From positions 1 through 20,772 of the forward strand of contig CBINFS010000053.1 in NCBI GenBank assembly GCA_966250015.1: a DNA stretch of 20,772 nt, written 5' to 3'. This DNA comes from CBINFS01 sp966250015. GTDB taxonomy: Bacteria > Bacteroidota > Rhodothermia > Rhodothermales > DASSAV01. Shown here piece by piece: positions 6,732 through 15,343 of this stretch; within the stretch, counting starts at the first letter, position 1, and every line of letters starts with the position of its first letter. The notes under the pieces are model-generated. The model was not told the DNA's origin. It made no database searches and saw only the letters and a program-made list of their open reading frames with translations. Both the position numbers and the translations under genes were made by a program.

Positions 6732-8849
6732 ATGGACAAAGACCTATCTCGACAGCACATCCGGCGCGACGTCTTGCGCCTGCTCAAAAACAACGGGCAG
6801 AAGCTTTTCAGGCCGAAAGAGATTTCGAGACAGCTCGGCTACTCGAGCAACAGGGAGTACCGGCTGTTCCGCGACGTGCTGTCGGAAATGGAGGACCAGG
6901 GCGTGATCGGGCGCGTCAAAGGCGGACGTTATGGTTACCGCCCCCGCCCGAATCGGATCGAGGGCACGCTGAGGGTAAATCCGCAGGGCTTCGGGTTCGT
7001 CGAAACCGACGTGTTCGACGACGACCTCTTCGTCAGCGAGGGTAACATGGCCACGGCCCTCGACGGCGACCGCGTGCTTGTGGGCGTCGCGGCGCCCGCA
7101 CGCGGCGACCGGCGGCGCGAGTGTGAAGTCATCAAGGTTCTCGAGCGCAAACGGACCGAGACCGTCGGCACGTTCAAGCAGACCCGCCACTTCGCTTTCG
7201 TCGACCCCGACGATCCCCGGATCACGGTGGACATCTACGTCCCCGCGGAGAGCTTCAACGGCGCAAAGGACGGCGACAAGGTCGTCGTCTCGATCGACCG
7301 ATTCGAGGACCGAAAGGCCTCGCCGGAAGGCCGTGTCCTCAAGGTCATCGGCCCCGCCTCGGACCCCAACGTTCGCGTGCTCTCACTTGCCCTGTCGATG
7401 GACGTCCGCGCCGAGTTCCCGCCGGGTGTAGAGGAAGACGCCGCACGGATACCTGTCGAGATCCCGCAGTCCGAGATCGACCGCCGTCTCGACCTGCGCG
7501 ACAAACGGGTTTTCACGATCGACCCTGTCGATGCCAAGGACTTCGACGATGCCATTCACATCGAGGCGCTTCCCGGCGGCGACTTCGAGCTCGGTGTGCA
7601 CATCGCCGACGTGAGCCACTACGTCCAGCGCGGCACACCGATCGACCGGGAAGCCTACGAACGCGGAACGAGCACCTACCTCGTCGACCGTGTCATCCCC
7701 ATGCTACCCGAAAAGCTTTCGAACAACGTCTGCTCCCTCCGGCCGGACGAGGACAAGCTCACGTACTCGTGCATCATGCGCGTCAACCCCAAGGGCCGTG
7801 TGACGGGCTACGAGATCCGCGAGACGATCATCCGGTCGAAATTCCGCTTTACGTACGAAGGGGCGCAGGAGGTCATCGAAGGAAAAGACCCTGAGAACCC
7901 ATTTGCTCCCGACCTCGCCCTCGCCGCACAGCTCGCCTCGACCCTGACGAAAAAACGAATGCGCGAGGGTTCAATCGACTTCGACATGCCCGAGGTGCGG
8001 ATCGTACTCGACGAAAACTTCCACCCCACCTCGATCCTCCGCAGGGATCGAAAGGAGTCAAACCGGCTCATCGAAGAGTTCATGCTGCTCGCCAATCAGA
8101 CGGTAGCACGACACATCGGCGCCGGTAAAAAAGCACCTCCCTTCGTCTACCGGATTCACGACAAGCCCGACCCCGAACGGATCGCCCAGCTCGCCGAATA
8201 CGTACGCGCCTTTGGCTACAGCTTGAAGCTCAACAAGGGTGAGGTCGACTCCGGCGCCCTCAGCAAGCTGCTCGAACAGATCAAGGATAGCCCTGAGGCG
8301 CCCGTCATCGAGGAAGCTGCGCTTCGTGCGATGGCCAAGGCGAAATACTCGACGGGAAACATCGGGCATTATGGGCTCGCATTCGATTATTACACCCACT
8401 TCACGAGCCCGATCCGGCGATACCCTGACCTGATGGTCCACCGGCTCCTGAAGCACTACAGTACCGGTGGGGCGCCGGTGAACGAGATCGAGCTCGAAAA
8501 CCAGGCCGTTCACTGCTCGGAACGTGAGCGCGTTGCCGCGGACGCCGAACGCGAGTCGATCAGGCTCAAACAGGTCGAATACATCCGCGACCACCTCGGC
8601 GAACGCTTCACAGGAGTCATCAGCGGCGTCACGAAGTTTGGAATCTACGTCGAGCTGAGCGACATCCTGGTCGAGGGCATGGTACACGTTCGCGACATGG
8701 ACGACGACTACTACGTGTACGACGAGCGAACGTACCGCCTCATGGGTGAGCACACCGGCCGCACCTTCAAGCTAGGCAAGAAGGTGGACGTAGTGGTAGC
8801 CGCAGCAAATCTTGAAACCCGGCAGGTGGACTTGCTTCTTGCCGAGTAG
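6732..8849 (+). CDS. rnr: Ribonuclease R (RNB-type 3'-5' exoribonuclease)
   Basis: The product is 705 residues. Domain order is: an N-terminal winged helix (IRRDVLRLLKNNGQKLFRPK onward), cold-shock-like OB domains (GTLRVNPQGFGFVETD), the RNB catalytic domain with the Asp-rich motif DPVDAKDFDDAIHI near residue 265, and the later RNB signature HYGLAFDYYTHFTSPIRRYP. A C-terminal S1 domain (GVISGVTKFGIYVELSD) follows. It lacks the long Lys-rich tail of the E. coli enzyme. It degrades structured RNA, rRNA fragments and mRNA in the cytoplasm. The frame extends upstream to 6447 across the Uma2 gene; the ATG at 6732 is chosen because the winged helix starts there. Confidence 0.96.
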   Translation: MDKDLSRQHIRRDVLRLLKNNGQKLFRPKEISRQLGYSSNREYRLFRDVLSEMEDQGVIGRVKGGRYGYRPRPNRIEGTLRVNPQGFGFVETDVFDDDLFVSEGNMATALDGDRVLVGVAAPARGDRRRECEVIKVLERKRTETVGTFKQTRHFAFVDPDDPRITVDIYVPAESFNGAKDGDKVVVSIDRFEDRKASPEGRVLKVIGPASDPNVRVLSLALSMDVRAEFPPGVEEDAARIPVEIPQSEIDRRLDLRDKRVFTIDPVDAKDFDDAIHIEALPGGDFELGVHIADVSHYVQRGTPIDREAYERGTSTYLVDRVIPMLPEKLSNNVCSLRPDEDKLTYSCIMRVNPKGRVTGYEIRETIIRSKFRFTYEGAQEVIEGKDPENPFAPDLALAAQLASTLTKKRMREGSIDFDMPEVRIVLDENFHPTSILRRDRKESNRLIEEFMLLANQTVARHIGAGKKAPPFVYRIHDKPDPERIAQLAEYVRAFGYSLKLNKGEVDSGALSKLLEQIKDSPEAPVIEEAALRAMAKAKYSTGNIGHYGLAFDYYTHFTSPIRRYPDLMVHRLLKHYSTGGAPVNEIELENQAVHCSERERVAADAERESIRLKQVEYIRDHLGERFTGVISGVTKFGIYVELSDILVEGMVHVRDMDDDYYVYDERTYRLMGEHTGRTFKLGKKVDVVVAAANLETRQVDLLLAE

Positions 8850-8942
8850 CAGCATTATTTACCAACCCCTGTCGCCGATTCGCCCACGGTGGTTGGGGAT
8901 CAGGTTTAATCAGTACCACGTACGCGCTCCAGTATCCCCCGC

Positions 8943-10445
8943 ATGCTGTATTCGCACCTATTGAAGCACCAGTACCGGCGCGCCATGCGGTCGGTGCGGC
9001 GGCGTTACCGATGGGTGACGGCGGCGGCATTGTTCGTCTTTGGAGTGTACGTGGCCTTCGTTCTTTTGAGCAGCGGTTTTCTCCTGCGCGAGCTCCTGCT
9101 CGAAGCAGGCATACAGGTGAACGAGGTCGGCTTCGTCAACGAGCACCTGCTGGTAATCCTCCTCGGCCTGCTCGTTCTACGGTTTTTCACCCAGTCGACG
9201 CCCGCGTTGCTGGCCCGTCCTTACCTTCACCTGCCGATCGATCGGGCCCGGCTGGTCCGGTTCTTTCAGCTCTCGGGACTGTTGAGCCTGCACAACGTCT
9301 TCCCCCTGCTCTTCTTCCTGCCCTTCTGGGGCCGATACCTGATCTGGGAACGGCAGGACGTCACGCTCCTGCCCGCCGCCTTCGCGTGGCTCGGACAGAT
9401 CGTCCTCGTGCTCCTGTTCTCGCAATACCTGACGGTGCTATTCCGCACGCTGCTTTCGAGTGGCCGATGGGGATTCCTGGTCGTTTTGATTGCCGTCGGG
9501 CTGCTCACGCTATCCGACCTGCTGGTCGGAGGGGCGACGCTGCAAAGCCTTTCGTCGCGCCTGTTCGATGCGCCGCTTCGAGGTGAATGGGGCTCATCCA
9601 TACTGCTCTTGCTGCTCGTCGTGCTCTGTTTTGGCGTGTCGTCGCGCTTGATTCAGGGACAATTGAGATCGGCGACTCCACCCTCGATTGCACCTGCGCG
9701 GCATTTGGCGCTACCTGCCTTCAACCGGTTGCCGGGAGCGGTGCCGAACCTCCTGTTGCTCGAGCTCCGGCTCATCATGCGCCACCACCGCCCACGTTTC
9801 TACACGATTTTTGCGTTCGTCTTCGGAGCGTTGTACGCCGCCATCCTGTTGATGCAGGACGATCTACTCGGGTCACAGGTGGCCGGCGCCCTGGCTTGCC
9901 TTTTCGCCTCCGGCGCCTTCATTTTAAACTACGGCCAGCTCATGTTCTCGTGGGAAAGCAGCTACTTCGACGGGTTCCTCGCCCGGCACCGCGACCTCAA
10001 GAGCATCGTTCTGGCAAAGCTGATCCTGCTCCAGCTCTCCAGCCTGGCCCTCTTCGTCCTGACCCTGCCCCTCTTCGGCCTCATCGCGCCGGATCAGCTC
10101 GACACGCACGTCGCATTCCTGCTTTACAATGCCGGGGTGACGAGCGTGTGGGTGATGGCGCTCGCCGTCCGTAACCGCGAACGGATCGACCTGCGAAACG
10201 GGAACGGCTTCCTGAACTACGAAGGGCTCTCGGCCGCCCACTGGCTCTGGTTCGTCTTTACGATGCTGCCTCCCGTTATTTTCGTTCTGATCCTCCGAGA
10301 TTACCCGGCGATTGCTATTTTTGTGCTGGGTGCGACTGGCGCCATTAGCATCCTGTTCACCGGGCCCTGGAGCACTTTTTTTACACGCCAGCTCGTTTAC
10401 AACCGGCACGTCATGGCTGCCGGATTCAGAGACCATGACCGTTGA
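8943..10445 (+). CDS. DUF5687 family ABC-2-type permease
   Basis: This 500-residue protein has about twelve membrane segments. The amphipathic N-terminus (MLYSHLLKHQYRRAMRSVRR) and the early motif YLHLPIDRARLVRFFQ match the DUF5687 family of Bacteroidota, which acts with a dedicated ATPase. A mid-protein soluble part includes LLLLELRLIMRHHRPRFYT. The last 11 bases overlap the start of the ATPase gene, indicating translational coupling. Substrate is unknown. It could be a general Bacteroidota membrane system, or an export route for the adjacent RiPP product; the sequence does not decide. Confidence 0.85.
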   Translation: MLYSHLLKHQYRRAMRSVRRRYRWVTAAALFVFGVYVAFVLLSSGFLLRELLLEAGIQVNEVGFVNEHLLVILLGLLVLRFFTQSTPALLARPYLHLPIDRARLVRFFQLSGLLSLHNVFPLLFFLPFWGRYLIWERQDVTLLPAAFAWLGQIVLVLLFSQYLTVLFRTLLSSGRWGFLVVLIAVGLLTLSDLLVGGATLQSLSSRLFDAPLRGEWGSSILLLLLVVLCFGVSSRLIQGQLRSATPPSIAPARHLALPAFNRLPGAVPNLLLLELRLIMRHHRPRFYTIFAFVFGALYAAILLMQDDLLGSQVAGALACLFASGAFILNYGQLMFSWESSYFDGFLARHRDLKSIVLAKLILLQLSSLALFVLTLPLFGLIAPDQLDTHVAFLLYNAGVTSVWVMALAVRNRERIDLRNGNGFLNYEGLSAAHWLWFVFTMLPPVIFVLILRDYPAIAIFVLGATGAISILFTGPWSTFFTRQLVYNRHVMAAGFRDHDR

Positions 10446-11145
10446 AGTTCAGGACCTTCGAAAGAGCTACGGATCGGCATTTACCCTGAGCATACCCTCA
10501 CTCCGGATCGAACGGGGCGAGTCGTTCGGGCTGGTGGGGAATAACGGCGCGGGGAAAACGACCTTCCTCCGCCTCGTCCTCGACCTGCTGAAGGCCGACC
10601 AGGGCCGCGTAACGATCGATGGAGAAGACGTGTCTAAAGGCACGTCCTGGAAAAGCCGGACCGGCTCCTACCTCGACGAAGGGTTTCTCCTCGACTTCCT
10701 CACGCCTTCCGAGTTCTTCGACTTCGTGGGCAGCGTCTATCAGATGCCTCCAGGACGGATCGACGAAGCCGTCGCGCCGTACCGCTCATTTTTCCCCAAC
10801 GGAACGCTGGCTGCCGACGCCCGGTACATCCGCGACCTGTCGAAAGGGAACGCCAAGAAGGTGGGCATCGTCGCCGCAATGTTCGTCCAACCGCGCCTTT
10901 TGATCCTCGACGAACCGTTTGCCAACCTCGACCCCGGCTCGCAGATCCAGCTCAAAGTGATGCTCAGCCAGATGAACATGCTCCACGACACGACCATGAT
11001 CATCTCGAGCCACGACCTGATCCACGTCACCGAGATTTGCAGCCGGATCGCCGTGCTCGAAGACGGCCAGATCGTCCGCGACCAGAGCACATCGGAAGCC
11101 ACACTACAGGAGCTCGAGCTCTACTTCGCCTCCCGAATGAGCTAA
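10435..11145 (+). CDS. ABC transporter ATP-binding protein, partner of the DUF5687 permease
   Basis: The product is 236 residues. It has Walker A GNNGAGKTT (35-43), a variant signature LSKGNAKKV (135-143), Walker B LLILDEPFANLD (155-166) and the switch His in IISSHDL. The start at 10435 sits 11 bases inside the permease gene; a longer frame from 10312 would be a shadow of that gene. The LSKGN signature replaces LSGGQ, a common variant in ABC-2-type ATPases. It powers transport through the permease. It ends 92 bases before the lasso cyclase homologue and on the same strand, so co-transcription with the RiPP cassette is possible. Confidence 0.92.
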   Translation: MTVEVQDLRKSYGSAFTLSIPSLRIERGESFGLVGNNGAGKTTFLRLVLDLLKADQGRVTIDGEDVSKGTSWKSRTGSYLDEGFLLDFLTPSEFFDFVGSVYQMPPGRIDEAVAPYRSFFPNGTLAADARYIRDLSKGNAKKVGIVAAMFVQPRLLILDEPFANLDPGSQIQLKVMLSQMNMLHDTTMIISSHDLIHVTEICSRIAVLEDGQIVRDQSTSEATLQELELYFASRMS

Positions 11146-11237
11146 CCGTCTGCGCCGAAACCACACACCCGTCACGGTTCGGTTTATTATCATGGCGGCG
11201 CCGTGTTGGCGCATTCCAGATAACAAACGGGTACCGA

Positions 11238-13151
11238 ATGAGTGGCTTCGCCGGCATATTCTTCCGTGACGGAAAGGAGGTAACCGACTCCGACCTCTCG
11301 CCACTGCTGGATTCCATCGCCCACCGGGGAGGCGACCGGAGCGGGACGTGGCGGCGTGGGCCGTGTGGCCTGGTCCACACCGCACTCTTTTCGACGCCGC
11401 AATCGTTCCGCGAGCAGTACCCCGCCTCGGATCCTGACGGTCTGTATCTCCTCGTCGCCGACGCCAGGCTCGACGACCGGGAAAACCTCGCAAGAGCCCT
11501 CGGCCTGGAAACTCCAGTCGACGAACTGACGGACGCCGACCTGCTCCTGGCAAGCTACCGTCGGTGGGGTACCGACGCCGCCGCGCACCTGCTGGGAGAT
11601 TTCAGCTTCGCCATTTGGGACGAAAGCCTCCAGCGGCTTTATTGCGCACGCGACCACTTCGGCGTAAGGCCGTTCTGCTACCACGTCAGCCGGGACCTCT
11701 TCGTCTTTGGCTCCGAGGTCAAGCCGGTGCTTACGAGAGAGGAAGTGCCGCGCAGGATCAACCGAGAGCGCGTTGCCGAATACCTGTCCGAACGCTTCGA
11801 GAGCAAGACCGCCACGTTCTACGAAGGAATCGACCGTTTACCGGCGGGTTGCTGGCTGGAGGTCACGCGGGACCGCTTCGCTGTTCATCGCTACTGGGAG
11901 CTCGACGCGGAAGCTGAAGTCCGCCTTCCCTCCGATCAAGCCTATGCCGAGCGGTTCCGCGAGCTGCTGGAAGCCGCCGTCCGAGACCGGCTGCGGACGG
12001 CTTACACGCCGGGTGCACTGCTTAGCGGCGGCCTCGACTCGTCGTCGAACGTCGTCCTTGCCCGGCGCTTACTTGAAGCTGAAAATAGAGGTCCCCTACA
12101 CACGTTTACCGCCCGCTTCCCCGAGTTCCCTTCAGCCGACGAAGGGCGCTATTCCGGTGCGGTCATCGAACAGGGTGGCGTGGTACCCCACGAGGTCCAC
12201 CCCGGCGAAAGCAACTTCCTCGACGACCTGGACGAGATGGTCTGGCGGCACGACGGACCCATTTTCTGGCCGACGTGGGTGATGGACCGCACCCTGTTTC
12301 AGGAGGCGCGAGAGGCCGGCGTCCGATCCCTCATGAGCGGCCATAGCGGCGACCTGACCATCTCGCACGGCGACGGCTTCTTCTGCGAGCTTGCCATGAA
12401 GGGCCGGTGGGCACGGTTGTACCGAGAGGTATCGGTCTTCTGCGACGTGAGGAAGTGGAACAAGTGGAGCTTTCTGTGGCGGGAAGCCGTCAAACCGGCC
12501 TTCTACCATAGCCTCCCGCACGGTCTGTACACGTCCATAAAACGATCGAGGCGGAAGGGAACGCGAGTAACCCCGATCCTGAATCCCGACCTTGACCGTT
12601 CGCTCCAGTTCTCGGAACGCATGCGCGAACGGGACTTCGAAGATTTCAGGCTACAGTCGACCACGAGGGGTTTTCACTACACGCGCTTACGGAACGATTA
12701 CATCACGTATAGCCTCGAGGCGGGCGACCGGTTCGACCTGTCGCAGGGTCTGCGGTCGACGTATCCGTTCTTCGAAAAACGGCTCATGGAGTTCGGGCTT
12801 GCGCTTCCTCCCGATCAGAAACTGAGGGAAGGTGCAACCCGCCCGGTGTTGCGGAACGCGATGGCAGGCCTGCTCCCGGAGGCTGTCCGGCAGCGCCGTT
12901 CGAAGGTCAGCCTCGCTCCCCTCGTACACAAAACGTTTCTCCAGATCAACAGGCAGGTCATCGACCGCTTCATGCAGCACGAGCTCGACGTGGTCGAAAG
13001 CTACATTGATGCCGATTATCTGCGCCGAATATACTTTTCCATGAACGCCGACAATACCCTGGCACAGGACAGCCACTTTCCTATACTGTGGCAAATAATG
13101 GGCCCGTACATACTCAGCAGGTGGATTCACCAGGCTGGCCTGGCGGGGTAG
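11238..13151 (+). CDS. Asparagine-synthetase-like lasso peptide cyclase homologue (C protein)
   Basis: This 637-residue protein has AsnB architecture. The N-terminal Ntn-type glutaminase-like domain opens MSGFAGIFF, with Ser in place of the catalytic Cys2, and includes GDFSFAIWD (120-128) and ARDHFGVRPF. The synthetase domain has the PP-loop LSGGLDSSS (262-270). The usual GGDE box is replaced by SGHSGDLTISHG (367-378). Loss of Cys2 shows it is not a glutamine-using asparagine synthetase. Lasso cyclases use the same fold to adenylate an Asp/Glu side chain and close the macrolactam. It lies 34 bases upstream of a precursor with a lasso leader. The ATG at 11238 is chosen because the frame before it is not AsnB-like. 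Confidence 0.85.
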   Translation: MSGFAGIFFRDGKEVTDSDLSPLLDSIAHRGGDRSGTWRRGPCGLVHTALFSTPQSFREQYPASDPDGLYLLVADARLDDRENLARALGLETPVDELTDADLLLASYRRWGTDAAAHLLGDFSFAIWDESLQRLYCARDHFGVRPFCYHVSRDLFVFGSEVKPVLTREEVPRRINRERVAEYLSERFESKTATFYEGIDRLPAGCWLEVTRDRFAVHRYWELDAEAEVRLPSDQAYAERFRELLEAAVRDRLRTAYTPGALLSGGLDSSSNVVLARRLLEAENRGPLHTFTARFPEFPSADEGRYSGAVIEQGGVVPHEVHPGESNFLDDLDEMVWRHDGPIFWPTWVMDRTLFQEAREAGVRSLMSGHSGDLTISHGDGFFCELAMKGRWARLYREVSVFCDVRKWNKWSFLWREAVKPAFYHSLPHGLYTSIKRSRRKGTRVTPILNPDLDRSLQFSERMRERDFEDFRLQSTTRGFHYTRLRNDYITYSLEAGDRFDLSQGLRSTYPFFEKRLMEFGLALPPDQKLREGATRPVLRNAMAGLLPEAVRQRRSKVSLAPLVHKTFLQINRQVIDRFMQHELDVVESYIDADYLRRIYFSMNADNTLAQDSHFPILWQIMGPYILSRWIHQAGLAG

Positions 13152-13185
13152 TTCAACCTCAGTTCAACACGTGGAGTGTGTGCTT

Positions 13186-13380
13186 ATGGAAAAAGCGCAG
13201 AAAGTGATCGGTGGAACGTTGGAGGCTTACAGCACGCCGACGCTGAGAAAGCTCGGTGGTGTTGCCAAAATCACGTCGATGCCAGGTGGATCGAATGGTA
13301 TCGAAGGAAATAGCGGCAAACTTCACAAATACGCGACGGGAGAAGACGAGAACAAGTTCCCGAATCCTCCCTCTCCCTGA
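13186..13380 (+). CDS. Lasso-type RiPP precursor peptide
   Basis: This 64-residue peptide has a leader that fits the lasso consensus YxxPxLxxxGxxxxxT exactly: Tyr15, Pro18, Leu20, Gly24, Thr30. If Thr30 is at -2, cleavage follows Ser31 and the core is Met32-Pro64 with Glu40 at core position 9. A start at Gly34 would put Glu40 at position 7. The segment after Thr30 is Gly/Asn/Ser-rich (GGSNGIEGNSGK), followed by a polar tail ending FPNPPSP. The ATG at 13186 has GGAG nine bases upstream; an upstream in-frame GTG at 13171 is less likely. The core-region reading is inferred and its product is unknown. Confidence 0.82.
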   Translation: MEKAQKVIGGTLEAYSTPTLRKLGGVAKITSMPGGSNGIEGNSGKLHKYATGEDENKFPNPPSP

Positions 13381-13409
13381 TCAGCTATTTCCTCTGTAAA
13401 CGAGAATGC

Positions 13410-13457
13410 GGCGCCGTGTTGCCCTCCTAAGAAAGAGCGGCACGGCGCCTTCTTTTT
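13410..13457 (+). terminator. Intrinsic terminator/attenuator between precursor and kinase
   Basis: A perfect 9-bp GC-rich stem, GGCGCCGTG (13410-13418) with CACGGCGCC (13441-13449), is followed at once by TTCTTTTT (13450-13457). It starts 29 bases after the precursor stop and ends about 20 bases before the kinase start. It should stop most transcription after the precursor and allow limited read-through into the kinase gene. The 22-base loop is long for a terminator, but the stem and T-run are unambiguous. Confidence 0.8.
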
Positions 13458-13477
13458 GCGTCTTTCCTGCAAATGCC

Positions 13478-14380
13478 ATGCAAATGTACCGGACGTTCGG
13501 ACTGGTGTTGTCGTCTCCGCTCCCGTTACCCGAGCTGATTCCGGCGGAGGGGGTGGCGGACGTCGTCGTACACTTCGATCGGATCAACCTTCCATCCGAA
13601 CCACTGCCTGGCCGTCCTTGCGTGCTGGCCACGGCAACCGAAGCGTGGTTCAGTTATCCAGGTATCGGACGATTCAGGGTAGCTGACGGTAAAGAGATCG
13701 TGGTGGATCCATACGACGGTGTGGACGAGGTCGCCCTGCGCCAGACGCTGCTCGGATCTGTGATCGCGATGGTGCTGCACCAGCGCGGCCTCTTCGTGCT
13801 ACACGGAAGTGCGGTCGGCCGCGAGGACGGCGCCGTGGCCATCGTGGCCGAATCTGGCTATGGAAAATCCACCACAGCCGCCGCACTCGTTGCCGAAGGG
13901 TTTACGCTCCTCTCGGACGACATCGTCGCCGTACGTCACGAAGCTGACGATCAGCCCTGCGTCCTGCCCGGCTTCCCCGAAATCAACCTCTGGTCAGACG
14001 TCGGACCGATGGTGCGTGACGACAGCCGACAGGTGCTCACACGCGTGGAGAATCGGACGAAATCGTCGTACCGATTGGGTGCCAGCCACGCAACAGGCGC
14101 CATTCCCTTAAGGCGGGTGTACGTCCTCGACGTGGACGACCGAGCCGGGATTACCCCCCTACCCCGGAGCGAGGGGCTCAGAATACTATTCGATCACACC
14201 TTCGGACCTGAGATCATGCGTTTCGAACCCCCGAAGGCGGTCTTCGAGGCGTGTAGCCGGCTCGTCCTCTCTATCCCGGTGCGCCGGTTGACGCGTACAA
14301 CATCGCTCGACGACCTCCCCCGCTTCGTCGAGTCGATCCTTCACGATCTGGATGAAGAGCGAAACCTGACACCCACCTGA
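13478..14380 (+). CDS. HPr-kinase-like protein of a RiPP cassette
   Basis: This 300-residue protein opens MQMYRTFGLVLSSPLPLPEL, a start typical of the HPrK-like proteins found in lasso and related clusters. VLHGSAV and the P-loop AESGYGKSTTA (Lys130) follow, then LLSDDIVAV, the second nucleotide/metal motif. The family includes kinases that phosphorylate a C-terminal Ser of lasso precursors such as paeninodin. The precursor here ends Ser-Pro, so a penultimate Ser is available. The frame is open from 13406, but that part is the terminator, so ATG 13478 (or 13484) is preferred. Substrate is inferred from position. Confidence 0.82.
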   Translation: MQMYRTFGLVLSSPLPLPELIPAEGVADVVVHFDRINLPSEPLPGRPCVLATATEAWFSYPGIGRFRVADGKEIVVDPYDGVDEVALRQTLLGSVIAMVLHQRGLFVLHGSAVGREDGAVAIVAESGYGKSTTAAALVAEGFTLLSDDIVAVRHEADDQPCVLPGFPEINLWSDVGPMVRDDSRQVLTRVENRTKSSYRLGASHATGAIPLRRVYVLDVDDRAGITPLPRSEGLRILFDHTFGPEIMRFEPPKAVFEACSRLVLSIPVRRLTRTTSLDDLPRFVESILHDLDEERNLTPT

Positions 14381-14401
14381 CCGCAGGAGTCCTCCTCCGC
14401 T

Positions 14402-15343
14402 TCACCGGCATCCGCACGTCACCGGTGGCAATACCTCCTGAGTCAGGTTCATGGCCTGCAATCGTTCCTTTCTCGCGGGACCGCATTCGGGGCATTCGAA
14501 GAACCGTTCGAGGTCCCACACGTCCACGAATACGCGTCCTCTGTTCATGCGGATGCCCTCCTCGAGCACGGTTTCGACGGATCGGAGCGAAGGAGGAGAA
14601 AAATGGCCTTCCTGCTGGAGGCGCTCCATGATCCCGTTTCCGGCGCGTGTGGGGATGACCGAACAGCATTGCACGCCGACGTCAAACGCGTACGATACCG
14701 AGCGGACGGCCCACTCGACGCCTTCCTCCTCAGTCATAAACGGCGGGCGGATCAGGATGAACGATCGCACGTCGACGTCCTCTCGCCGGAGGAACGTTAC
14801 CGCCCGCTCGAAGTCGTCGAGCGTCATGCGTTTGTTCAGGCTGTTGAGCACCTCGGGGTGGCACGTTTCGAGTCCCAGCGCCACCTCCAGCCGCCCGTTC
14901 AGCCGGTCTCGGAAGCGCAGGCACGCGTCGCCGCAAAGGTTCGGGTGGTTTTCGACGATGACGGTCTCGAACCCATCGAGAAGGGAGGCGATGGCCGCGT
15001 GGTCGGACGGCGGGATCGCCTTCCGGTCGAAGAAGCTCCCGGCGTTGTAAAGCTTGACGTGCTTCGCGGGCGGCAGGCGTTCGAGCGCGTACGCGATCTG
15101 TGCCGGAATGGCGCCCTCCGGTACGGTACGGTCGGTTGTGTACTTCCACAGGTCGCACATCAGGCACCGGTACGGGCACTCGCGGTTCGTCAGGAACACC
15201 GTCGCAACGTCCTCAACCTGCCCGCCGGCAGCCCGCTCGGGCTCTACGAGAAAAGCGTACGGCCGGGAAGGATCGACGTCCTCCTTCGCCGGCCGTATTG
15301 CCACGATCTCACGGTCCAAAAAGACCGGGTACCGGTCAGACAT
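14402..15343 (-). CDS. Radical SAM protein of unassigned function
   Basis: This 313-residue protein has the radical SAM cluster motif CX3CX2C at Cys56/Cys60/Cys63 (RECPYRCLMCDLW). A barrel follows with KLYNAGSFFD, a GLET motif and FILIRPPFMTEEEG. The C-terminus has four Cys: 284 and 287 (CPEC), then 310 and 312 (CGC), which may bind an auxiliary Fe-S cluster or metal. From memory the barrel resembles TIGR01210/RaSEA-type radical SAM proteins, but the N-terminal Cys motif differs and I do not transfer that function. Its start overlaps the stop of the AsnB-like gene by 8 bases, so the two are translated as a unit. Confidence 0.85.
   Translation of the reverse strand: MSDRYPVFLDREIVAIRPAKEDVDPSRPYAFLVEPERAAGGQVEDVATVFLTNRECPYRCLMCDLWKYTTDRTVPEGAIPAQIAYALERLPPAKHVKLYNAGSFFDRKAIPPSDHAAIASLLDGFETVIVENHPNLCGDACLRFRDRLNGRLEVALGLETCHPEVLNSLNKRMTLDDFERAVTFLRREDVDVRSFILIRPPFMTEEEGVEWAVRSVSYAFDVGVQCCSVIPTRAGNGIMERLQQEGHFSPPSLRSVETVLEEGIRMNRGRVFVDVWDLERFFECPECGPARKERLQAMNLTQEVLPPVTCGCR

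Noticed and set aside
8862..8900. CCAACC/GGTTGG inverted repeat after rnr
   Set aside because: Six pairs with a long loop and no T-run; not enough to call a terminator.
11193..11216. GCGCC-GTGTT-GGCGC hairpin before the cyclase gene as a terminator of the ABC operon
   Set aside because: The five-pair stem lacks a T-run, so it does not separate the ABC genes from the cassette.
11195..13421. A 14-base exact match (GCGGCGCCGTGTTG) at 11195-11208 and 13408-13421, flanking the cyclase and precursor genes
   Set aside because: One exact 14-base match is about what chance gives in a 20-kb GC-rich sequence, and one copy is simply the arm of the terminator.
14381..14401. GGAGTCCTCC in the gap between the convergent kinase and radical SAM genes as a terminator
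   Set aside because: The stem is only about four pairs with no T-run on either strand.
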